Origin: Mycobacterium asiaticum DSM 44297
Lineage (GTDB): Bacteria > Actinomycetota > Actinomycetes > Mycobacteriales > Mycobacteriaceae
Direction: 5' to 3'
Length of the DNA: 64,000 nt
Assembly (NCBI RefSeq): GCF_000613245.1
Contig: NZ_HG964939.1
Span: forward strand, 188,678 to 252,677
Shown here: positions 25,725-34,842 of the stretch, piece by piece
How the letters are laid out: the number at the start of each line of letters is the position of its first letter
Position numbering within the stretch: the stretch's first letter is position 1
The notes under the pieces: model-generated
What the model saw: only the letters and a program-made list of their open reading frames with translations
Told to the model about the DNA's origin: nothing
The model's database searches: none
Program-made: the position numbers and the translations under genes

Positions 25725-27320
25725 ATGACCGTCTTGCGCTCCACGCTGGACCCGAACGCGGACACCTTCGCCGAGGCGGCAGCCGCCGCGACCACCAAGC
25801 TCGACGAGATCGCCGCCGAATTCGCCAATGCCGTCGAGGGCGGCGGTCCCAAATACGTGGAACGCCACCATGCCCGCGGCAAGCTGACGGCACGGGAACG
25901 CATCGAATTGCTGGTCGACGCGGACTCACCGTTTCTGGAGTTAAGCCCGCTGGCGGCCTGGGGTAGCCCGTTCAAGGTCGGCGCCAGCACGGTCACCGGG
26001 ATCGGCGTCGTAGAGGGCGTCGAGTGCATGATCGTCGCCAACGATCCCACCGTCAAAGGCGGCACCAGCAATCCCTGGACACTGAAGAAGATTCTGCGCG
26101 CCAATCAGATCGCCTTCGAGAACCGGCTTCCGGTCATCTCGCTGGTGGAATCCGGCGGCGCGGACCTGCCCACCCAGAAGGAGATCTTCATCCCGGGTGG
26201 CCGCATGTTCCGCGACCTAACCCGGCTGTCTGCAGCCGGAATCCCCACCATCGCACTGGTTTTCGGCAACTCCACCGCGGGCGGCGCCTACGTTCCCGGC
26301 ATGTCCGATCACGTCGTGATGATCAAGGAACGCTCCAAGGTGTTCCTGGCCGGTCCCCCGCTGGTGAAGATGGCCACCGGTGAAGAATCCGACGACGAGT
26401 CGCTAGGTGGCGCTGAAATGCACGCCCGCATCTCGGGTTTGGCGGACTACTTCGCCATTGACGAGCCCGACGCTATCCGGATCGGACGCCGCATCGTGGC
26501 TCGACTGAACTGGAAGAAGCAAGGACCGGTGCCCAACCCGGTGACCGAACCGTTGTTCGACGCCGAGGAACTGATCGGCATCGTGCCCGCCGATCTGCGC
26601 ATCCCATTCGATCCGCGCGAAGTGATCGCCCGCATCGTCGACGGCTCCGAGTTCGACGAATTCAAGCCGCTGTACGGATCCTCGCTGGTTACCGGCTGGG
26701 CGCAGCTGCACGGCTATCCGATCGGCATCCTGGCCAATGCTCGCGGCGTGCTGTTCAGCGAGGAGTCCCAGAAGGCCACCCAGTTCATCCAGCTCGCCAA
26801 CCGCTCGGATACGCCACTGTTGTTCTTGCACAACACCACCGGTTACATGGTGGGCAAGGACTACGAAGAGGGCGGCATGATCAAGCACGGCTCGATGATG
26901 ATCAACGCCGTGTCGAACTCGACCGTGCCGCACATCTCGTTGCTGATCGGTGCGTCTTACGGCGCGGGCCACTACGGCATGTGCGGGCGTGCCTACGATC
27001 CCCGGTTCCTATTCGCTTGGCCCAGCGCCAAATCTGCCGTGATGGGCGGCGCCCAGTTGTCAGGCGTGCTGTCGATCGTGGCCCGGGCGGCGGCAGAAGC
27101 CCGCGGCCAGCAGGTCGACGAGGCGGCCGACGCCGCGATGCGGGCCGCCGTCGAAGGCCAGATCGAGGCCGAGTCGCTGCCGATGGTGCTGTCCGGGATG
27201 CTCTACGACGACGGGGTGATCGACCCGCGCGACACCCGCACCGTGCTGGGAATCTGCCTGTCCGCCATTGCCAATGGCCCGATCAAGGGGACGTCGAACT
27301 TCGGCGTCTTCCGGATGTGA
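25725..27320 (+). CDS. accD2: Acyl-CoA carboxylase carboxyltransferase AccD2
   Basis: The 531-residue protein is the carboxyltransferase (beta) subunit of a biotin-dependent acyl-CoA carboxylase (Rv0974c), with KYVERHHARGKLTARERIEL, the N-lobe glycine pair in GNSTAGGAYVPGMSD, and the C-lobe GASYGAGHYGMCGRAYDPRF. Residues resemble methylcrotonyl- and geranyl-CoA carboxylases more than propionyl-CoA carboxylases. ATG 25725 was chosen because GGAGG precedes it at suitable spacing; GTG 25719 lies too close. It pairs with the AccA2 subunit six bases downstream. Confidence 0.93.
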   Translation: MTVLRSTLDPNADTFAEAAAAATTKLDEIAAEFANAVEGGGPKYVERHHARGKLTARERIELLVDADSPFLELSPLAAWGSPFKVGASTVTGIGVVEGVECMIVANDPTVKGGTSNPWTLKKILRANQIAFENRLPVISLVESGGADLPTQKEIFIPGGRMFRDLTRLSAAGIPTIALVFGNSTAGGAYVPGMSDHVVMIKERSKVFLAGPPLVKMATGEESDDESLGGAEMHARISGLADYFAIDEPDAIRIGRRIVARLNWKKQGPVPNPVTEPLFDAEELIGIVPADLRIPFDPREVIARIVDGSEFDEFKPLYGSSLVTGWAQLHGYPIGILANARGVLFSEESQKATQFIQLANRSDTPLLFLHNTTGYMVGKDYEEGGMIKHGSMMINAVSNSTVPHISLLIGASYGAGHYGMCGRAYDPRFLFAWPSAKSAVMGGAQLSGVLSIVARAAAEARGQQVDEAADAAMRAAVEGQIEAESLPMVLSGMLYDDGVIDPRDTRTVLGICLSAIANGPIKGTSNFGVFRM

Positions 27321-27325
27321 GTCCC

Positions 27326-29305
27326 ATGATTACTCGAGTGCTGGTCGCCAATCGAGGCGAGATCGCCCGACGGGTGTTCGCCACCTGCCGCCGGCTGGGC
27401 CTGGGCACCGTCGCCGTCTACACCGACCCGGATGCCGCTGCGCCCCACGTCGCTGAAGCCGACGCGCGGGTGCGGTTGGCGCAGACCAACGACTACCTCA
27501 ACGCCGAGGCGATCATCAACGCCGCCCGTGCCGCAGGTGCCGACGCAATCCATCCGGGTTACGGCTTCCTCTCGGAGAACGCCGAATTCGCCGCCGCCGT
27601 CCAACGGGCAGGTTTGACCTGGATCGGGCCGCCGGTGGATGCGGTGCGCGCGATGGGCTCCAAGATCGAGTCCAAGAAGTTGATGGCCTCGGCCGGGGTG
27701 CCGGTGCTCGAGGAACTCGACCCCGAAACCGTCAGCGCGGCGCAGCTGCCGGTGCTGGTCAAGGCATCCGCCGGAGGCGGCGGACGGGGCATGCGAGTCG
27801 TGCGGGAGTTGTCCGCATTGTCCGGCGAAGTCGAGGCGGCCCAACGCGAAGCGCAATCGGCGTTCGGCGACCCGACGGTGTTCTGTGAGCGCTACCTGCC
27901 CACCGGTCACCACATCGAGGTTCAGGTCATGGCCGACACCCATGGCACGGTCTGGGCTGTCGGGGAACGGGAATGCTCCATTCAGCGCCGTCACCAAAAG
28001 GTCATCGAAGAGGCGCCGTCGCCGTTGGTGGAGCGGATTCCCGGAATGCGCGCCAAACTGTTCGAGGCCGCCCGCCTGGCCGCCTCAGCAATCGGCTACA
28101 CCGGCGCCGGCACGGTCGAGTTTCTCGCCGACGATGACGGCGAATTCTTCTTCCTGGAGATGAACACCCGGTTGCAGGTCGAGCACCCGGTTACCGAAGA
28201 AACCGCTGGCCTGGACCTGGTCGAACTGCAGATCGAGGTAGCCAGCGGCGGTCGGCTTAGTGCGGAACCTCCGACGGCACAGGGTCATTCGATCGAAGTG
28301 CGGCTCTACGCCGAGGACCCCGCGCACGACTGGCAACCCCAGGCCGGCACGGTGCACCGGATTCACGTGCCCGCGGTGCGCACCGAGTTCCGCACGCTGG
28401 AGCACCGGACCGGGATTCGGCTGGATTCCGGAATCATCGACGGCTCGGTGGTGTCGATCTTCTATGACCCGATGCTGGCCAAGGTCATCTCCTACGCACC
28501 TACCCGCCGCCAGTCGGCGCTGGTGCTCGCCGACGCGTTGGCCCGCACCCAGGTGCACGGCCTGCGCACCAACCGCGAACTGCTGGTGAACGTGCTACGC
28601 CACCCGGCCTTCCTTGACGGCGCTACGGACACAGCGTTTTTCGACACACACGGCCTGACCGAACTCTCGGCATCGCTTGCCGACGCAGCCACGGTGCGGG
28701 TCTCTGCGATCGCAGCCGCCCTGGCCGACGCCGCACACAACCGCGCCACCGACCGAATCCTGCGTGGGGTCCCTAGCGGCTGGCGAAACCTGCCGTCGGG
28801 ATTCCAGACCAAGACCTACCGTGACGACGCGGACACCGAGCAGAACGTCCGATACCGTTTCACCAGAACGGCTCTGGCGTTGCCGGACGATCCGACGGTG
28901 CAACTGGTCTCGGCGTCGCCGAACGAAGTGGTGCTTGCCGAGAACGGGGTGGCGTTCAGCTTCGCGGTGGCACGCTTCGGCGACGACGTTTACGTCGACT
29001 CGGCGCGGGGACCCGTGCACCTGGTCGCGTTGCCCCGCTTCCCCGAACCGGGCTCGGCCGTCGAGCAGGGATCACTGGTGGCGCCCATGCCCGGCAACGT
29101 CATCCGGATCGGCGCCGAGGAGGGCGCTACCGTCACCGCCGGCCAGCCGCTGATCTGGCTGGAGGCGATGAAAATGGAGCACACCATCACCGCGCCCACC
29201 GATGGGGTGCTCGCGGAAATCAACGTCAAGACCGGCCAGCAAGTGGAAGTAGGTGCAATCCTCGCGAAAGTGGAAGCGCCTGAAGCAGAAGGAGATCCGT
29301 CATGA
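27326..29305 (+). CDS. accA2: Biotin carboxylase/BCCP subunit AccA2
   Basis: The 659-residue alpha subunit (Rv0973c) has an ATP-grasp biotin carboxylase domain (VLVANRGEIARRVFATCRRL, KASAGGGGRGMRVV, EMNTRLQVEHPVTEE), a linker, and a C-terminal biotinyl domain with Lys616 in EAMKMEH. With AccD2 it carboxylates an acyl-CoA, probably a branched or isoprenoid one. ATG 27326 begins the family sequence; the frame continues upstream over the end of accD2 only as a shadow. It overlaps fadE12 by four bases. Confidence 0.95.
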   Translation: MITRVLVANRGEIARRVFATCRRLGLGTVAVYTDPDAAAPHVAEADARVRLAQTNDYLNAEAIINAARAAGADAIHPGYGFLSENAEFAAAVQRAGLTWIGPPVDAVRAMGSKIESKKLMASAGVPVLEELDPETVSAAQLPVLVKASAGGGGRGMRVVRELSALSGEVEAAQREAQSAFGDPTVFCERYLPTGHHIEVQVMADTHGTVWAVGERECSIQRRHQKVIEEAPSPLVERIPGMRAKLFEAARLAASAIGYTGAGTVEFLADDDGEFFFLEMNTRLQVEHPVTEETAGLDLVELQIEVASGGRLSAEPPTAQGHSIEVRLYAEDPAHDWQPQAGTVHRIHVPAVRTEFRTLEHRTGIRLDSGIIDGSVVSIFYDPMLAKVISYAPTRRQSALVLADALARTQVHGLRTNRELLVNVLRHPAFLDGATDTAFFDTHGLTELSASLADAATVRVSAIAAALADAAHNRATDRILRGVPSGWRNLPSGFQTKTYRDDADTEQNVRYRFTRTALALPDDPTVQLVSASPNEVVLAENGVAFSFAVARFGDDVYVDSARGPVHLVALPRFPEPGSAVEQGSLVAPMPGNVIRIGAEEGATVTAGQPLIWLEAMKMEHTITAPTDGVLAEINVKTGQQVEVGAILAKVEAPEAEGDPS

Positions 29306-30468
29306 GCGACACCAGCTTCATCGAGAGCGAGGACCGTCAGGCGCTGCGCAAGGCGGTTGCCGAGTGGGCGTCCAACTACGGCGCCGAGTACTACCTCAAG
29401 AAGGCACGCGCCCAGGAACACACCGACGAATTGTGGGCCGAGGCAGGCAAACTCGGTTTTCTGGGGGTGAACCTTCCCGAAGAGTACGGGGGCGGCGGCG
29501 CCGGCATGTACGAGCTTTCGCTGGTGATGGAGGAAATGGCGGCCGCGGGTAGCGCGCTGCTGCTGATGGTGGTCTCCCCGGCCATCAACGGCACGATCAT
29601 CAGCAAGTTCGGCACCGAGGAGCAGAAGAAGCGCTGGATCCCGGGTATCGCCGACGGGACCTTGACGATGGCGTTCGCCATCACCGAGCCGGACGCGGGA
29701 TCGAACTCGCACAAGATCACCACCACCGCGCGGCGCGACGGCAGCGACTGGCTGCTCAAGGGCCAGAAGGTGTACATCTCCGGCATCGACCAGGCCCAGG
29801 CGGTGCTGGTGGTGGCGCGCACCGAGGAAGCCAAGACCGGCAAATTGCGTCCGGCGTTGTTCGTGGTGCCCACCGACGCGCCCGGATTCACCTACACGCC
29901 GATCGAGATGGAGTTGATCAGCCCCGAGCGCCAGTTCCAGGTGTTCATGGACGACGTTCGGCTGCCTTCGGACGCGCTGGTGGGCGCCGAGGACGCCGCC
30001 ATCGCTCAGCTGTTCGCCGGGCTGAATCCCGAGCGGATCATGGGCGCGGCCAGCGCCGTGGGGATGGGCCGGTTCGCGCTCGGCAAGGCCGTCGAATACG
30101 TCAAGACACGCCAGGTGTGGGGCACGCCGATCGGCGCGCACCAGGGCTTGTCGCACCCGCTGGCGCAGTGTCACATCGAGGTGCAGTTGGCCAAGTTGAT
30201 GATGCAGAAGGCTGCGACGCTCTACGACCACGGCGACGACGGGGGCGCGGCCGAGGCCGCGAACATGGCGAAGTACGCGGCGGGTGAGGCTTCGACCCGC
30301 GCCGTCGACCAGGCCGTCCAGTCGATGGGCGGCAACGGACTGACCAAGGAGTACGGCGTGGCCGCAATGCTGACCGCGTCGCGGTTGGCGCGGATCGCAC
30401 CGATCAGTCGTGAGATGGTGCTGAACTTCGTTTCGCAGACGTCGCTGGGTCTGCCCCGAAGCTACTGA
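29302..30468 (+). CDS. fadE12: Acyl-CoA dehydrogenase FadE12
   Basis: The 388-residue protein is a second acyl-CoA dehydrogenase (Rv0972c), with FAITEPDAGSNSHKITTTA and a C-terminal QSMGGNGLTKEYG block. It is coupled by ATGA overlap to accA2 and overlaps echA7 by one base. Having two dehydrogenases around a carboxylase and a hydratase mirrors Liu/Atu operons, where one acts on the acyl-CoA before carboxylation and the other on a related substrate. The precise substrate is not deducible. Confidence 0.94.
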   Translation: MSDTSFIESEDRQALRKAVAEWASNYGAEYYLKKARAQEHTDELWAEAGKLGFLGVNLPEEYGGGGAGMYELSLVMEEMAAAGSALLLMVVSPAINGTIISKFGTEEQKKRWIPGIADGTLTMAFAITEPDAGSNSHKITTTARRDGSDWLLKGQKVYISGIDQAQAVLVVARTEEAKTGKLRPALFVVPTDAPGFTYTPIEMELISPERQFQVFMDDVRLPSDALVGAEDAAIAQLFAGLNPERIMGAASAVGMGRFALGKAVEYVKTRQVWGTPIGAHQGLSHPLAQCHIEVQLAKLMMQKAATLYDHGDDGGAAEAANMAKYAAGEASTRAVDQAVQSMGGNGLTKEYGVAAMLTASRLARIAPISREMVLNFVSQTSLGLPRSY

Positions 30469-31253
30469 TGGACACCCTCGTCGATTACTCGGGCCCAACC
30501 GAGACCGGTGGCCCGCTCGCCCGTCTGACGCTGAATTCCCCGCACAACCGCAACGCGTTGTCGAGCACCCTGGTGAACCAACTGCACCAGGGTTTGCGGG
30601 ACGCCGCGGCCGACCCGGCGGTGCGGGTGGTGGTGCTCGGCCACACCGGCGGCACCTTCTGTGCGGGCGCGGACCTGAGCGAGGCGGGCGGGGGTGATCC
30701 ATACAACGTGGCCGTGGCGCGGGCGCGGGAGATGACCGCGCTGCTGCGCGCCATCGTCGAGTCGCCGCGCCCGGTGATCGGTGCCATCAATGGGCACGTG
30801 CGAGCCGGCGGGTTCGGCCTCGTCGGCGCCTGCGACATGGTCGTGGCCGGACCGCGCAGCACGTTTGCCTTGACCGAGGCTCGCATCGGCGTCGCGCCGG
30901 CCATCATCTCGCTGACGTTGCTGCCGAAACTGTCGGCGCGCGCGGCGGCACGCTATTACCTCACCGGCGAAACGTTCGGCGCCAGCGAAGCCGCCGAAAT
31001 CGGATTGGTCACCCTGGCCGCGGAGGACGTGGACGCCGCGGTGGCCGGTTTGGTCGCCGACGTCGGTCGCGGGTCGCCGCAGGGCCTGGCGGCGTCCAAG
31101 GCGCTGACCACCGCCGCCGTCCTGGCCGGGTTCGACCGCGACGCGGAGCGGCTCACCGAGGAGTCGGCGAGGTTGTTCGTTTCAAGCGAAGCCCGCGAGG
31201 GCATGCTGGCGTTCCTGCAAAAACGGCCCCCGAGCTGGGTTTCCTCTTCATGA
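30468..31253 (+). CDS. echA7: Enoyl-CoA hydratase/isomerase family protein EchA7
   Basis: The 261-residue protein has the crotonase fold: an oxyanion-hole loop in TGGTFCAGADLSEAG, the second hole strand GHVRAGGFGLVGACDMV, and TEARIGVAPAIISL (Rv0971c). In methylglutaconyl-CoA-type hydratases the enzyme adds water to the carboxylated product, which fits last place in this operon. Translation starts within the fadE12 stop (TGATG). It is cytosolic. Confidence 0.93.
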   Translation: MDTLVDYSGPTETGGPLARLTLNSPHNRNALSSTLVNQLHQGLRDAAADPAVRVVVLGHTGGTFCAGADLSEAGGGDPYNVAVARAREMTALLRAIVESPRPVIGAINGHVRAGGFGLVGACDMVVAGPRSTFALTEARIGVAPAIISLTLLPKLSARAAARYYLTGETFGASEAAEIGLVTLAAEDVDAAVAGLVADVGRGSPQGLAASKALTTAAVLAGFDRDAERLTEESARLFVSSEAREGMLAFLQKRPPSWVSSS

Positions 31254-31348
31254 CGCGCCCGCAGGACTGGCGCCGGGCCCGCGTGAACGTTGCAGTTTAG
31301 CCAACACCCCTTGCAGCAAAATCTTGAAGTCGTAAGCTCGCGGGTGAG

Positions 31349-31951
31349 ATGACCAACCCAGCCCAGCGTGACGTAGAAACCGCGCGCGACGACCTCTCAC
31401 GCGCGGAGGACACTGATCGCATCCAGATTGCGCAGTTGCTGGCGTACGCGGCCGAGCAGGGCCGCCTGCAGCTCAACGAGTACGAAGATCGGCTAACCAA
31501 GGCCTACGCCGCGACCACGTACCAGGAGCTCGACCAGCTGCGGGCCGATTTGCCCGGCGCCGCCGTGAGCCCGCGCCGCGGTGGCCAGTGCAATCCGGCG
31601 CCGTCCACATTGCTGTTGGCCATCATGAGCGGGTTCGAGCGCCGCGGCCGGTGGAACGTACCGAAGAAACTGACGACGTTCACGCTGTGGGGCAACGGCG
31701 TGGTTGATCTGCGCTACGCCGACTTCACCTCGACGCAGGTCGAAATCCACGCGTACTCGATCATGGGCGCGCAAACGATCCTGCTGCCCCCGGAGGTCAA
31801 CGTCGAGATCGAGGGGCGCGGCGTGATGGGCAACTTTGACCACGCGGTGGTCGGTGAGGGCTCACCGGGCGCGCCCAAGGTCAAGATCCGCGGGTTCTCC
31901 CTATGGGGCGGCGTCGGCATCAAGCGCAAGCCGCGCAAGCCGCGCAAGTAA
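31349..31951 (+). CDS. DUF1707 protein with LiaF-like C-terminal domain
   Basis: The 200-residue protein corresponds to Rv0966c. The N-terminus has the DUF1707 module common in actinobacteria (DRIQIAQLLAYAAEQGRLQL, then EYEDRLTKAYAATT). The C-terminal half is a beta-rich LiaF-like domain (TLWGNGVVDLRYADF to GFSLWGGVGIKRK) ending in a basic tail of repeated KPRKPRK. There is no obvious membrane helix, unlike many DUF1707 proteins. It may bind the membrane or sense envelope stress; the function is unproven. Confidence 0.85.
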   Translation: MTNPAQRDVETARDDLSRAEDTDRIQIAQLLAYAAEQGRLQLNEYEDRLTKAYAATTYQELDQLRADLPGAAVSPRRGGQCNPAPSTLLLAIMSGFERRGRWNVPKKLTTFTLWGNGVVDLRYADFTSTQVEIHAYSIMGAQTILLPPEVNVEIEGRGVMGNFDHAVVGEGSPGAPKVKIRGFSLWGGVGIKRKPRKPRK

Positions 31952-32040
31952 TCAACACCGGCCACTCCGAGTGAGTGGCCCGACGTTTCCTGTGGTGCCA
32001 CACTTCCGCCGAACATTGGCATCGGCGAAAGCGGGTCGCA

Positions 32041-32331
32041 GTGGCGCGAGAGTTGCGGGCGAACCCCGACATGCTGTCCCACGTCGGTAACCAACTGGCG
32101 GACCACGGGCAGTCGCTGCTGGCGGTGCAGCGGCTCTGCCACGACGACGCCGACGGCGCGCAACGCGGTTGGGTCGGCTCGTCGGCCGTGGAGTTGGTGA
32201 GATTGCTGGATCGGTGGGCCGCCGCAGGAGCGAGCCACCTCGACCACATCGCCGAATACGCCGGCGGCTTGCGGACCGCCGCCGCCGAGTGCGCCGAGCT
32301 TGACCAGCGCAACGCCGCATCGCTGCGATGA
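32041..32331 (+). CDS. EspC-like / WXG100-type small helical protein
   Basis: This 96-residue protein resembles ESX-secreted EspC-type proteins: an all-helical hairpin with W-V-G in the turn (GAQRGWVGSSAVELVRLLDR) and a C-terminal helix AEYAGGLRTAAAECAELDQ. A GTG at 32041 gives the usual size of about 100 residues; the frame is open upstream without support. It overlaps the hydrolase start by four bases, so the two are coupled. WXG100-like partners often pair with a secreted effector encoded next door, so it may be the export partner of the hydrolase. That role is inference. Confidence 0.7.
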   Translation: MARELRANPDMLSHVGNQLADHGQSLLAVQRLCHDDADGAQRGWVGSSAVELVRLLDRWAAAGASHLDHIAEYAGGLRTAAAECAELDQRNAASLR

Positions 32332-34004
32332 CGCTGACAATGACGCTTACGGTGACCGATATCGAACATTGGGATCCCGAGGCCGTCAGGGCCGTGTTCG
32401 ATGCCGCGCTCAGACGCGCACACGGAACCCGGACGGCGTCGGCAACCATCACCGAGCTGATGCGGCTGGTGCCTTTCGGAGGCGATGCGGCCGAGGCGGC
32501 ACACGCGGCCGGCGCACGCACCACGGGAATGCTGGACGAGCATGCCGACGCGTGCGAGGCGGTCGCGCGGGCGGCCGGACAGTCGGCGGATGAGATCACC
32601 GCCATCAAGGAGCGACTAAAGGCCATTCGCGACCTTGCGCGAGAAGCCCACCTGGTGATCGACGAAGCGACCGGCGTTGCGTTGCCGCCGCCCACCCTGT
32701 CCGCTTTCTCCCCCGCTGAGCAGCAACGAATCCTCGACGACGCGGTGCGGCTGACCGAACGGCTGCAGCAGTTGCTGTCCGACGCCGAAGTCGCAGACGA
32801 GGATCTCGCCGCCGCGATCCGCGCCAGCGACGGCGACCTTCCCGCCTATCGGGTCGACGCACAGCTCAGTCATCAGGCACCGAAGATGGCGGCCCTGCTG
32901 CCCGTGCTGCAGGCGGGCGGCACGCCCGACCAGGTCGGCGCGTGGTGGCACGACCTGACCCCGGCCCAACAGGACCGCGCCAAACAATGGGCACCCGAGG
33001 CCATCCGCAACCTCGACGGCATCCCGATCGCTGTCCGCAGCCAGCTCAATGCTGCTGTGCTGCAACGCGAAATCGACCGCCTCGACCATGGCTGGATCGG
33101 CGCCTACGGCTGGCGCACCGACCCCGACAAGCTGGCGGATCTGCGGGCACTCCAACAGGCGCTGACGACGACCCCGGGCACCAGCCTGATCCTGCTCGAT
33201 ACCACCGCCGATCCCCGAAAAGTGCTGGCGGCGGTTGGGGTTGGAGACGTCGACAATGCCGAACGCGTCGGCGTAACCGTCGGAGGGCTCAACACCCGAG
33301 TCAGCGCCAGTGTCGGGGGCATGGTGAAACAAGCCGCCGCACAACGCAACAAAGCCAGTGAACTCCGAGCTGCGGCGGGCCTGCGGAGAGCCGACGCGGT
33401 TGCGTCCATTGCGTGGTTGGGTTACGACGCACCCGACAGCTTGCGCGACGTGGTTCACGACTGGCAGGCACGTGCTGCCGCGCAGCCGCTGAACACGTTC
33501 TTCAAGGGACTGGCAGCCACCGGCAATGCCGCCGGACAACACATCACCGCATTCGGACACTCCTACGGCTCACTGACCACCAGCCTGGCGCTGCAGGGCG
33601 GGGCCCCGGTGAGCGACGTCGTCCTCTACGGATCGCCGGGCGCCGAACTCACCGAGGCGTCACAGCTCGGAGTGGCACCTGGCCACGCCTACTATCTGAT
33701 CGGAGTCGATGACGTTGTCGCGGAAGTTGTTTCCGAATTCGGCGCGTTCGGTCCCGCACCTCAGGACGTGCCCGGCATGACGGCGCTGTCCAGCCGTGAC
33801 GGTTATGCGTTCGGAGGACGGTACGGCGATGGCGAGTTTCACGAGCGCGCCTACGGCCATTCGGATTACGCGCGCCTGGGCAGCAACGGAGAGTTGCGGA
33901 TGAGCGGCTACAACATGGCCGCGGTGCTCGCGGGCCTGCCGCAAGACCTGATCCGGCCCGGCATAGTGGCACCCGATCGGTTGCCGGGCAGACTGGGCGG
34001 GTAA
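32328..34004 (+). CDS. DUF1023 alpha/beta hydrolase, likely type VII-linked
   Basis: The 558-residue protein has a helical N-terminal half (about 1-250, with ESX-like amphipathic helices at 55-110) and a C-terminal DUF1023 alpha/beta hydrolase. Its nucleophile is Ser412 in GHSYGS; candidate Asp (LIGVDDVV) and His (AYGHSDYARLG) follow. DUF1023 proteins of actinobacteria often carry N-terminal WXG-type regions and partner genes, as here. No signal peptide is present, consistent with ESX export. The M. tuberculosis protein in the same neighbourhood is shorter as I recall it (Rv0963c, about 266 residues). The substrate, possibly a lipid ester, is unknown. Confidence 0.82.
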   Translation: MTLTMTLTVTDIEHWDPEAVRAVFDAALRRAHGTRTASATITELMRLVPFGGDAAEAAHAAGARTTGMLDEHADACEAVARAAGQSADEITAIKERLKAIRDLAREAHLVIDEATGVALPPPTLSAFSPAEQQRILDDAVRLTERLQQLLSDAEVADEDLAAAIRASDGDLPAYRVDAQLSHQAPKMAALLPVLQAGGTPDQVGAWWHDLTPAQQDRAKQWAPEAIRNLDGIPIAVRSQLNAAVLQREIDRLDHGWIGAYGWRTDPDKLADLRALQQALTTTPGTSLILLDTTADPRKVLAAVGVGDVDNAERVGVTVGGLNTRVSASVGGMVKQAAAQRNKASELRAAAGLRRADAVASIAWLGYDAPDSLRDVVHDWQARAAAQPLNTFFKGLAATGNAAGQHITAFGHSYGSLTTSLALQGGAPVSDVVLYGSPGAELTEASQLGVAPGHAYYLIGVDDVVAEVVSEFGAFGPAPQDVPGMTALSSRDGYAFGGRYGDGEFHERAYGHSDYARLGSNGELRMSGYNMAAVLAGLPQDLIRPGIVAPDRLPGRLGG

Positions 34005-34009
34005 GGCCG

Positions 34010-34762
34010 TCATGCGCTGCCGGGCAGGAGATCCGCGGGCAGCGTCGGGGTCAGGATGTAGCCGGTCGGAAGGTCCCCGTAAACCGTCATGTCGTCCGGT
34101 CGCCGGGTGGCGTAGAGCGCGATGTACGCGCACAGCACAGCGTCGATCGGATCCTCCGCCCGGTCCAGATCGACCGGTCGCGCCGCCCGCTCGACGGTCT
34201 GGCGCAACCGCAACCACTCCGCGCTGGACGCTACCCGCATGGGCGGTGTCCGGTCGGCGAGGCTCTCGATCAATCCGATTAACCGCAGCATCGCCAGTCT
34301 GCGGTCCTCGATGGATCTGCCCTTGCGCCGCTTGTACTTCAGCGTCCGGCCCAGCCGAAACAGTGCCACCGCCGCCGAGTGCGGATAAACTTCAGCGGCT
34401 CGGCGACCCGCGGACGACTCCGGATTCACGTCCAGCCCAAGAGATTCGGCGATCCGAGCACCGCGGGGAGTGTCCCGGAACGGCGCGAGTCCCAGATGTG
34501 CGGGATAGGCGCCGGCGTCGAACCGCCGGAAATCTCCATTCAGTGCCCGTTCGGCGGCGCGCATTCCTGCCGAGTTGACCACCACCAGCGGTGCGTCGAT
34601 CCCGACGAAGCACGGGCCCGTCACGAACGGCGACACCGCCGCGAGGATTTCGTCGTCGGTTACCGCGGACGCCACGAATTCCAGCTCACCATCGGCACTG
34701 ACCACGGCGATGCCCGTGCGGTTGCGCATGCCCCAGGCTAGGTCCAGGCCGACGAAGTACAC
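34010..34762 (-). CDS. DUF429 family protein
   Basis: The 250-residue protein begins VYFVGLDLAWGMRNRTGIAV and contains FVGIDAPLVVVN, the DUF429 pattern of an RNase H-like fold with conserved acidic residues; the family is predicted to be nuclease-like. I chose the GTG at 34762, which starts directly at the first beta strand; an upstream start at 34804 would add 14 unconserved residues. It converges with the DUF1023 gene, with five bases between. No partner genes clarify its role. Confidence 0.75.
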   Translation of the reverse strand: MYFVGLDLAWGMRNRTGIAVVSADGELEFVASAVTDDEILAAVSPFVTGPCFVGIDAPLVVVNSAGMRAAERALNGDFRRFDAGAYPAHLGLAPFRDTPRGARIAESLGLDVNPESSAGRRAAEVYPHSAAVALFRLGRTLKYKRRKGRSIEDRRLAMLRLIGLIESLADRTPPMRVASSAEWLRLRQTVERAARPVDLDRAEDPIDAVLCAYIALYATRRPDDMTVYGDLPTGYILTPTLPADLLPGSA

Positions 34763-34842
34763 GGCCCGCGGCCTAACACGAGCAGCCGCACAGGGCCCCG
34801 ACACGCCGCGCGTGCAGGGACCTTTGCGTCTGCTCGGCGTAG

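Noticed and set aside
28990..30702. 570-codon minus-strand frame opposite accA2, fadE12 and echA7
   Set aside because: It spans three coupled genes on the other strand and has shadow composition (Arg, His, Gly, Pro) with no domain.
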